Under the pieces are notes generated by a model, which was given only the letters and a program-made list of their open reading frames with translations, was not told the DNA's origin and searched no databases. 10,312 nt of DNA from an uncultured Oscillibacter sp. (GTDB lineage Bacteria; Bacillota; Clostridia; Oscillospirales; Oscillospiraceae): positions 1 to 10,312 of the forward strand of contig CAJTJA010000075.1 in assembly GCA_910576845.1 (NCBI GenBank), written 5' to 3'. The stretch's first letter is position 1, and each line of letters starts with the position of its first letter. Below are positions 1-4,378 of this stretch, piece after piece. A program made the position numbers and the translations under genes.

Positions 1-240
1 CACCTTGTTCTCCGGGGCCGGGGGACCCTCCATGCCGGGGATCACACCCTGGGCCTCCGGCTCCGGGACGGGCGGGTCCGGGATCGTCACGCCGGGAAGT
101 TCGGAAGCGTCCGGGATCTCCTCGCCCATTTCCAAAAGGGCGGCCCGCCCCTCATGCTCCAAAATGAGCTGCTCCTCCACGGTCAGCACCTCCGGCCTCT
201 GCTCCTCCGGGGCTAGGGTCGTTTTCTTTTCTTCTGCCAT
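1..240 (-). CDS. Acidic Pro/Glu-rich hypothetical protein, N-terminal part (runs off left edge)
   Basis: Eighty codons are open from an ATG at 240 down to the window edge with no stop, so the gene continues to the left. An AAGGAGGTC ribosome-binding site lies just upstream of the ATG, which fixes the start. The product begins MAEEKKTTLAPEEQ, then has a short helical acidic stretch (about residues 19-45, with VEEQLILEHEG), and then a Pro-rich acidic linker (residues 46-80) rich in PDPPVPEPE-type sequence. No signal peptide or membrane segment is visible in the part present. I do not recognise the family. The composition fits accessory proteins of phages or conjugative elements, but that is inference. 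GC content is clearly higher than in the AT-rich stretches at 460-620 and 905-1620. Confidence 0.65.
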   Translation of the reverse strand, partial: MAEEKKTTLAPEEQRPEVLTVEEQLILEHEGRAALLEMGEEIPDASELPGVTIPDPPVPEPEAQGVIPGMEGPPAPENKV

Positions 241-272
241 TCGCTTGACCTCCTTACTTTTTCAAATACGAA

Positions 273-299
273 CGGGGCCAAAACCTTAGTTTGGCCCCG
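273..299. repeat. Perfect hairpin in the leader of the left-edge gene
   Basis: A perfect 10-bp inverted repeat (CGGGGCCAAA / TTTGGCCCCG) has a 7-nt loop. It lies a short way upstream of the ribosome-binding site of the gene starting at 240. There is no T-run on either side, so a leader hairpin is as likely as a terminator. Confidence 0.5.
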
Positions 300-334
300 C
301 CCCTTGATACCTTTTCCTCCTTTCCCTGTCACGC

Positions 335-370
335 AAAAACGCCGCCCTTTTTACAGCCGGGCGGCGTTTT
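335..370. terminator. Bidirectional Rho-independent terminator-like hairpin
   Basis: A perfect 12-bp stem (AAAACGCCGCCC at 336-347 with GGGCGGCGTTTT at 359-370) has an 11-nt loop. It ends in T-runs on both strands: five T on the minus strand and four on the plus strand. It would insulate the leftward gene at 1-240 from anything further right. Confidence 0.6.
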
Positions 371-721
371 CGGTAAGGTTGACAGTCCATTTTGTTGTTG
401 TTTATATTGTTTCCCTTTGTCAAGCGTTGCAACACATGACAAAAGAAGCCCTAGGGCCTGTTCACATAAGGCCAAACACACATCTTTCCGGCAAATTTTG
501 ACAAAGTATAATATAAAAAATGCCCCAAAAATTGGAGTTAAATTTTGGTTAAGTCGGGTGTTTGAGGTTAAAACTGCGCTTAAACAAAGCTCCCATTTTT
601 TACAATATCATCCCTGTTCCCAATACTATATTCCGGCCATAAGGAGCGCGGCCCGATTAGGTTTTCTTTGTCCATCGGGCTTGGCGAGTCTGGATGGGCG
701 TGGGGGGGTGTAGATGGATAG
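371..721. other. Gene-poor AT-rich interval with an IS-end-like sequence
   Basis: I see no convincing gene here. The plus-strand reading frame across 291-713 has no family resemblance, no ribosome-binding site and a Cys/Ser/Phe-rich random composition. The visible content is a CTAG site at 451-454, followed by GGGCCTGTTCACATAAGGCC, which resembles an insertion-sequence end. AT-rich DNA follows to about 620. Confidence 0.4.
451..473. mobile_element. Solitary insertion-sequence-end-like sequence at a CTAG site
   Basis: CTAGGGCCTGTTCAC at 451-465 resembles the left end of the MITE-like element at 905 (CTAGGCCCTGTTTGA). Both start at CTAG and share CTAGGxCCTGTT. CTA/CTAG targets and GGGCCTGTT-type ends are typical of IS5-family elements, which is general knowledge and not tested here. 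No matching inverted end was found in the window, so this may be the single surviving end of a decayed or rearranged element. Confidence 0.3.
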
Positions 722-746
722 AAAAACGGAGGGCCGGTGTCCTCCG
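722..746 (-). terminator. Rho-independent terminator of the gene remnant at 752-871
   Basis: On the minus strand, CGGAGG, an 8-nt loop and CCTCCG are followed directly by TTTTT. The hairpin begins within ten bases after the TAA of the minus-strand reading frame at 752. This placement marks that frame as a genuine 3' end of a former gene. Confidence 0.65.
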
Positions 747-751
747 CCGCT

Positions 752-871
752 TTACTTTTTCGCTGCCCGCAGCGTTATCACCGCCGCTTGGGCCCAGGTA
801 CAGAACGCGCTGGGACTGCTGCCGTCAGTCTGCTTCACGGTCTGCTGGTAGTTCTTTATAAAACGACATAA
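752..871 (-). pseudogene. 3' tail of a lost gene
   Basis: On the minus strand a frame runs from just after a TGA to a TAA at 752-754 and ends ...SPSAFCTWAQAAVITLRAAKK. A Rho-independent terminator follows immediately. There is no credible start in this frame. A second frame has ATG then SFYKELPADREAD before stopping; splicing the two at the shared FYK/FIK segment would give an N-terminus beginning MSFYKNYQQTVK, so a frameshift near 855 is possible. About 35 bp upstream lies the edge of the MITE-like element, which may have displaced the 5' part. The spacing of aromatic and SPSA residues faintly recalls short XRE-type helix-turn-helix proteins, but this is not enough to assign a family. Confidence 0.35.
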
Positions 872-906
872 TCAGCCGTCCATGACATGGTTCCAGTCCA
901 AATCTA

Positions 907-1065
907 GGCCCTGTTTGAAAATTGGCGGAATGCTCAAGGGCAAAAGTTTTTTTGCCAATCAAGGCAAATTTCGCAGGCGGGCTGCTGCCCGGCAAGAAAT
1001 CTTAACACAGAGTTACAGAAAAATATCCGTCGTTTGGGCGTTTTGACATTTTTCAAACAAGGCCC
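907..1065. mobile_element. MITE-like non-coding inverted-repeat element
   Basis: The left end GGCCCTGTTTGAAAA (908-922) and the reverse complement of the right end, GGCCTTGTTTGAAAA (1064-1050), match at 14 of 15 positions. The interval between them is about 160 bp, contains no reading frame, and includes short internal hairpins such as TTGCC/GGCAA and GGGC/GCCC. A small element with terminal inverted repeats and no coding capacity is the definition of a MITE. The end sequence resembles those of IS5-like elements, which is an inference. A clean target duplication is not visible: CTA lies on the left and AGTAG on the right. The right end is only 8 bp past the stop codon of the gene at 1074. Confidence 0.6.
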
Positions 1066-1073
1066 AGTAGTTG

Positions 1074-1613
1074 TCAGGTAATTCGCATTTCCACGCATGG
1101 CTGCCGCTTTTTATATGTAGTCAACTCCAAAGCTTCCAATAATCTTTTCCATGTCTTAAAGCCATTCATTTTAGCAACTGTATTCCATGCCGGCAAACAT
1201 GGTTCCCGCCTCTTATTGAAATCCTCTTGTCCTGTACATCTCATCCGATGAAATTCTGCTATAAACAGCTGATTCCAATATTTAACACTGTGTTTGTAAT
1301 ACCGGCTTCGAGTGGAAACATTGGTAATAGGGTAATATTTATCTCGAAATTCTTTTGCGGTCAGCCTAAATCGATTTTTGATAGTAGTGTGGGATGGCAT
1401 CTGCGGTGATGCAAACGCCCGCATGTGCAGTTCCCCATGCTCCTGAACCCAAGTATCACAAGCGTCGAAAATTGCCTTCTCACTCCAGTGGCTAAACGGC
1501 AGTTCCTTTTGGCACAGTTCCAAGCCAGCCATGATATCGGCTTTTCTCTGCTTTCCTATACGGGCATTGGACACAATATGCATGGCTTCGCGGAGGGCGT
1601 CTTTACGTGTCAT
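1074..1613 (-). CDS. Hypothetical protein with two putative DNA-binding (HNR-like) repeats
   Basis: This is a 179-aa basic protein. The start at 1613 follows an AAAGGAAAG ribosome-binding site at good spacing and lies only 18 bp after the stop of the truncated sigG, so both are probably read from the sigG promoter. Residues 1-45 are a helical segment (MTRKDALREAMHIV...). Residues about 50-92 (ACDTWVQEHGEL...PSHTTIKNRF...AKEFRDKYYP) and about 118-165 (EFHRMRCTG...LPAWNTVAKMNGFKTWKRLLEAL) share a layout. Each has a helix, a loop with Pro-Ser/Ala and a Thr, then (I/V)xxxF/G and (T/W)K, ending in another helix. That layout resembles the small helix-turn-helix repeats associated with homing endonucleases and mobile elements. 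This is by-eye resemblance, and no catalytic motif is seen. The lower GC content than ymxH and lysR, and the MITE just behind the stop, fit accessory DNA. Confidence 0.7.
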   Translation of the reverse strand: MTRKDALREAMHIVSNARIGKQRKADIMAGLELCQKELPFSHWSEKAIFDACDTWVQEHGELHMRAFASPQMPSHTTIKNRFRLTAKEFRDKYYPITNVSTRSRYYKHSVKYWNQLFIAEFHRMRCTGQEDFNKRREPCLPAWNTVAKMNGFKTWKRLLEALELTTYKKRQPCVEMRIT

Positions 1614-1631
1614 TATGCTTTCCTTTCTTTT

Positions 1632-1934
1632 TCAACTTGGGAACGCTATCGGCACACCGTAAGTGGAAAATTTCACAGGCTGACTGACATCAAAATTGTC
1701 AATGGCTTTGATAAGTCCCACGCAGCCCACCTGAAATAGATCATCCACGTTTTCTCCCCGGCTGGAAAACCGCTGAATCACAGAGAGAACCAGCCGCAGA
1801 TTGCCTTCGATCAGTTGGCGCCGGGCCTCCTGATCCCCCTCCTTAGTCCGGTGAAGCAGCGCCATGGTCTCTTCGTTTTTCAATACCTTCAGCTTGGCGG
1901 TGTTGACCCCTGAAATCTCCACTTTTCCCTGCAT
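1632..1934 (-). CDS. sigG: RNA polymerase sporulation sigma factor SigG, truncated (N-terminal 100 aa)
   Basis: The product starts MQGKVEISGVNTAKLKVLKN, a close match to the SigG N-terminus, and continues through GNLRLVLSVIQRF, VDDLFQVGCVGLIKAIDNFD and VKFSTYGVP, the core-binding region 2 of sporulation sigma factors. SigG normally continues with a ...VPMIIGEIRRYLRD-type sequence through regions 2.4, 3 and 4 to about 255-260 aa. Here the homology ends after Val-Pro (codon 95) and a TGA follows five codons later, so the parts that read the -10 and -35 promoter elements are missing. The start at 1934 is set by AAGGGGGC eight bases upstream; the longer frame from 2099 is rejected because the extra residues are unlike SigG. 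A SigF-type promoter lies at 2005-2034. The product as encoded cannot be a working sigma factor. Either the gene is dead, or its 3' half lies on the far side of an inserted element outside this window. Confidence 0.88.
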   Translation of the reverse strand: MQGKVEISGVNTAKLKVLKNEETMALLHRTKEGDQEARRQLIEGNLRLVLSVIQRFSSRGENVDDLFQVGCVGLIKAIDNFDVSQPVKFSTYGVPIAFPS

Positions 1935-2004
1935 GAAAGCTGCCCCCTTGTGTGTATACTTCCAGAACGAGCGGCAATTTTTCTCCCGCCGTTCGCCGCA
2001 ATGA

Positions 2005-2034
2005 AAGTATCTCCAGAGGCGTTTTTTCCTATAC
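2005..2034 (-). promoter_or_regulatory. SigF-type forespore promoter of sigG
   Basis: Read on the minus strand: GTATA (-35, 2034-2030), 15 bases, then GGAGATACTT (-10, 2014-2005). Both boxes match the published Bacillus SigF consensus (GYWTA and GGNRANANTW) at every specified position, with the usual 15-16 base spacing. It lies about 70 bp upstream of the sigG start codon. SigF driving sigG is the established order in the forespore cascade. Confidence 0.65.
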
Positions 2035-2128
2035 TGGGACCTTTTGTCATATTCTGTGCAGGGCTTGCTTTCAGGTATGGGACAGTCCAGCCGCCGCATA
2101 AGCTTTCCCCATGAAAGGGGTGACGGCG

Positions 2129-2407
2129 ATGCAGTGCCGTTTTCGGGACCTTCGGAGAAAAGAGGTCATCAATATCAACGATGGCGCCAGACTGGGTCTG
2201 GTAGCAGACATGGATATTCAGGTGCCGGAAGGGCAAACAGCCGCCATCGTAGTCTACGGACCCGCCCGCTTTTTTGGCCTCTTCGGCCGGGGCGAGGAAT
2301 TCTATATCCCCTGGGACTGTATCCAGAGAATTGGAGACGACATTATCTTAATTGACAAGCCCTTCCAAAGAAGAGACCCCGCGCTGGAACGGAAGCGTCG
2401 GCGCTGA
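2129..2407 (+). CDS. ymxH: YlmC/YmxH family sporulation protein (PRC-barrel)
   Basis: This is a 92-aa protein. Residues 1-30 (MQCRFRDLRRKEVININDGA, then RLGLVADMDI) match the family pattern of a short lead followed by KEVINxxDGxRLGxVxDxxxD. The middle (AAIVVYGPARFFGLFG), then EEFYIPWDCIQRIGDDIILID, matches the second half of the PRC-barrel fold. The tail KPFQRRDPALERKRRR is basic and probably disordered. The ATG at 2129 is chosen over the in-frame ATG at 2111 because AAAGGGGTGA lies at the right distance before it and because family members begin at this point. Members of this family are conserved in endospore formers and are often found next to sigE/sigG, which fits the divergent sigG here. 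Their biochemical role is not well defined. Confidence 0.85.
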   Translation: MQCRFRDLRRKEVININDGARLGLVADMDIQVPEGQTAAIVVYGPARFFGLFGRGEEFYIPWDCIQRIGDDIILIDKPFQRRDPALERKRRR

Positions 2408-2422
2408 TTTTTAGCAAACAGG

Positions 2423-2453
2423 AAAAAAACTCCCGCCGCTGTATCCGGCGGCG
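2423..2453 (-). terminator. Rho-independent terminator of the lysR-type gene
   Basis: On the minus strand a CGCCGC / GCGGCG stem with an 8-nt loop is followed by GGAGTTTTTTT. It starts right at the TCA/TGA stop of the LysR gene. There is no T-run on the plus strand, so it serves the leftward gene. Confidence 0.75.
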
Positions 2454-2455
2454 CG

Positions 2456-3367
2456 TCAGGCTGGAGCACCGGAAGCCACACTCCCCTGACAGGGAATATT
2501 TTCCCGGAGGAGTTTTAAAAACAACTCCATTGCCGGAGTAATCCAGCGTCCTTTCCGCCAGGCGCAGAGAGCCGGAGCAGGAATACCGGAGATTGGAGCG
2601 GCCAGTTCCACCAACCGCCCATCCTCCAGCTCCTTCCCCGCTACAAACCTGGGCAGATAGGTAAAACCCAAATTGCTCATAACACAGCGTTTGATGGTCT
2701 CAATGCTCCATAGCTCCAGCGTTACGTCCAGCTCAATCTCCCTTTGGCGGAGGTACTCCTCCAGACGGCGGCGAAAGATGCTGTCCGGCTCATCGGTAAC
2801 AAGAGAGACCGCTTTCTTCTGCCCCGGCGTTGTAAAATCTGCCTCGCCAAAATTCGGAGAAGCCAGAAGGATAATATCATACCACCCCATGGATTCCACT
2901 TCCAGCGCCTCCCGGTTCCAATCCATATCGTAGCCCACTCCCAGATCACAGGCTCCTGTCCGCACATTAATGGGAATCCGCATGCAGTTACAGTTGCGAA
3001 TTACCAGCCGGACCTGAGGAGCCTGTTCCCGAAAAGCCCGGATTACCGGCTGCATCTGATAACACAGAAGAGTTTCCGCCATATCTACCCGCAGTGTCCC
3101 GGAGGGAGCGCGGTTTCCCCGCCCACACTCCAGCAGACGGTCCGCTGCCAGCAGCAGTTCACGGGTCTGCGCAAGAATCCTCTCTCCTGCCTCCGTCAGC
3201 ACCATTCTCCGTCCCACCCGCTCAAAGAGTGGAACCTCCAGCTCCTCTTCCAATTGCTGAATCTGCACTGTGATAGTGGACTGAGTATAGCCCAGCCGCT
3301 CCGCCGCCTTTCCATAGCTGCCCTGATCCACCACAGCCTGAAATGTTCTCAGATTTTTCAGTTCCAT
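2456..3367 (-). CDS. LysR family transcriptional regulator
   Basis: This is a 303-aa protein of standard LysR length. Residues 1-60 form the winged helix-turn-helix: MELKNLRTFQAVVDQGSYGK, AAERLGYTQSTITVQIQQLE, then PLFERVGRRMVLTEAGERI, which is a textbook match. A linker helix follows (to about residue 90), then a type-2 periplasmic-binding-like effector domain (about 92-290). The ATG at 3367 is preferred over the in-frame ATGs upstream because GGAGG lies five bases before it. The gene is divergent from a LysE/RhtB exporter, with overlapping promoters, so it very probably controls that exporter in response to an amino acid or related metabolite, as in the LysG-LysE and ArgP-ArgO pairs. The effector cannot be predicted from sequence. 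Confidence 0.93.
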   Translation of the reverse strand: MELKNLRTFQAVVDQGSYGKAAERLGYTQSTITVQIQQLEEELEVPLFERVGRRMVLTEAGERILAQTRELLLAADRLLECGRGNRAPSGTLRVDMAETLLCYQMQPVIRAFREQAPQVRLVIRNCNCMRIPINVRTGACDLGVGYDMDWNREALEVESMGWYDIILLASPNFGEADFTTPGQKKAVSLVTDEPDSIFRRRLEEYLRQREIELDVTLELWSIETIKRCVMSNLGFTYLPRFVAGKELEDGRLVELAAPISGIPAPALCAWRKGRWITPAMELFLKLLRENIPCQGSVASGAPA

Positions 3368-3398
3368 AAGCTCCTCCATTTTCATCGATTTTTTAAAT

Positions 3399-3427
3399 AT
3401 TATACTTTAAAAGCTTTCACTTTTCAA
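3399..3427 (-). promoter_or_regulatory. SigA-type promoter of the lysR-type gene
   Basis: On the minus strand TTGAAA (3427-3422), a 17-base spacer and a perfect TATAAT (3404-3399) lie about 30 bp upstream of the start codon. The -35 box overlaps that of the divergent exporter promoter. Confidence 0.75.
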
Positions 3428-3449
3428 ATGTATCTTTTTCTGTTATGAT
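3421..3449 (+). promoter_or_regulatory. SigA-type promoter of the LysE-type exporter gene
   Basis: TTTTCA (3421-3426), 17 bases, then TATGAT (3444-3449). The -35 is weak, as expected for an activator-dependent promoter. Transcription would begin near 3456, which excludes the ATG at 3445 and supports the ATG at 3481. Flanking ATACTTT (3402-3408) and AAATGTAT (3426-3433) form an imperfect inverted repeat that could be a regulator site. Confidence 0.6.
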
Positions 3450-3480
3450 GGGCCCATCTCCAAGAAAGCAGGTGCCCATT

Positions 3481-4074
3481 ATGCCAATATCCCTTCTCCC
3501 TTCCTTCCTGCTCTACTGTTATGTAGGCGCCATCACTCCCGGTCCTGCCAACCTTTGCAGTCTTTCGACCGCCCTGCGGTATGGTAAAGGACCGGCCCTG
3601 CGGCAGTGGCGTGGACTCTTTACCGGCTTTTTTGCTGTATCTATGGTCTCAGTGCTGATTACCTTTTTCCTGGGCACGGTGCTGAACCAATATGTAGGCC
3701 TGTTATCCTGGATGGGAGCGGCTTATATGCTCTGGATGGCTTGGCATATCCTCCGTTCCGCCGCCGGTCCGGAGTCTGAAGCGCCGGATGCCCCCGGTTT
3801 CCTCTCTGGGCTTCTGGTGAATTTAACCAATGTAAAGGTTATGATTTTCTGCCTGATGGCCCTAGCCTCCTATGTCCTGCCCTACAGCAATTCCTTTCGT
3901 TCCCTGCTGATAACCGGGCTTTTTCTGCCCTTTACGGGACCGCTGGCCAATCTGGTCTGGCTTTTTGCCGGAGCAGCACTGCAAAAGCTCTTTGTTCATC
4001 ACCGCAAAGCGGTAGACCTTGGCTGCGCCGCCGCGCTGGCCCTGTGCGCCGTCAGCCTGGTCATCCCCCACTGA
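3481..4074 (+). CDS. LysE/RhtB family amino acid exporter
   Basis: This is a 197-aa, strongly hydrophobic protein of the usual size for the family, with about six membrane segments. Residues 15-25 hold the family signature GAITPGPANL in the first helix/loop, and LVNLTNVKVMIF (about 119-130) corresponds to the conserved N-x-x-N-P/V-K motif in the middle of the protein. The loop between the third and fourth segments (SAAGPESEAPDAPG) is cytoplasmic in known members. The start at 3481 (MPISLLPSF) has an AGGTG element upstream and lies downstream of the predicted transcription start; the ATG at 3445 lies inside the promoter. The family exports amino acids such as Lys, Arg, Thr, homoserine or Cys/O-acetylserine through the inner membrane; the substrate here is unknown. 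Its likely controller is the divergent LysR gene. Confidence 0.9.
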   Translation: MPISLLPSFLLYCYVGAITPGPANLCSLSTALRYGKGPALRQWRGLFTGFFAVSMVSVLITFFLGTVLNQYVGLLSWMGAAYMLWMAWHILRSAAGPESEAPDAPGFLSGLLVNLTNVKVMIFCLMALASYVLPYSNSFRSLLITGLFLPFTGPLANLVWLFAGAALQKLFVHHRKAVDLGCAAALALCAVSLVIPH

Positions 4075-4105
4075 TTCTATAAGCCCGCAGCTATAGACAG
4101 CACAG

Positions 4106-4135
4106 ATGAAAAGAATTCAAAGGATTCCTTTTCAT
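4106..4135 (+). terminator. Imperfect hairpin after the exporter gene
   Basis: ATGAAAAG (4106-4113) pairs with CTTTTCAT (4128-4135), with three further pairs after a one-base bulge. It begins about 30 bp after the exporter stop codon. There is no T-run, so termination is uncertain. Confidence 0.35.
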
Positions 4136-4240
4136 GCGGCGCTGTTCTGCAACGCTGCAAGCTGTATCAGCGGCTTTCTGTGCTCGCCTTCATAGGAAGC
4201 GCACGGGCGTCCTGCTCCCCGGCGTACCAAATGTCCGCCG

Positions 4241-4270
4241 GTTGAAAAGAAGGAAATACTTCTTTTCAAC
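4241..4270. repeat. Perfect 12-bp hairpin
   Basis: GTTGAAAAGAAG, loop GAAATA, CTTCTTTTCAAC. It is perfectly paired and can form in RNA from either strand. No T-run follows on either side. Confidence 0.5.
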
Positions 4271-4303
4271 TGCACTGACTATGTTATGAAATGGAATAAG
4301 CGG

Positions 4304-4333
4304 AAGAGGAGAGAACATACGTTCTCTCCTCTT
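4304..4333. terminator. Perfect 13-bp hairpin downstream of the glycerate kinase
   Basis: AAGAGGAGAGAAC, loop ATAC, GTTCTCTCCTCTT. It lies 45 bp past the glycerate kinase stop on its strand, with TTCC and then AT-rich sequence after it. The long perfect stem suggests a terminator or an mRNA 3'-end stabiliser, although the T-run is weak. Confidence 0.45.
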
Positions 4334-4378
4334 GCATTTACTGTAGATCTACAAAACTTTTAAGAAGCAGTCTATACA

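Larger units (their letters stand above)
4075..4378. other. Convergent intergenic region with three hairpins
   Basis: No gene is seen in this interval between the plus-strand exporter and the minus-strand glycerate kinase. It holds three inverted repeats, annotated separately, of which two are perfect. Such a set between convergent genes is consistent with two-way transcription stops. Confidence 0.5.

Noticed and set aside
379..408. Plus-strand TTGACA-17-TTATAT promoter-like pair
   Set aside because: Good boxes, but no plus-strand gene or RNA follows, and AT-rich DNA yields such pairs by chance.
291..713. Plus-strand 140-codon frame
   Set aside because: No ribosome-binding site, random composition, and it crosses a terminator hairpin and an IS-type end.
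2031..2055. Possible SigE-type promoter for ymxH (ATA, 14 bases, CATATTCT)
   Set aside because: The -10 fits CATANNNT, but the spacing to the ATA is too short and the bases overlap the SigF-type promoter on the other strand; not convincing.
1935..2099. N-terminal extension of the sigG frame up to an ATG at 2099
   Set aside because: The added 55 residues are Arg/Cys-rich and unlike any sigma factor, they overlap the SigF-type promoter, and the ATG at 1934 has a good ribosome-binding site.
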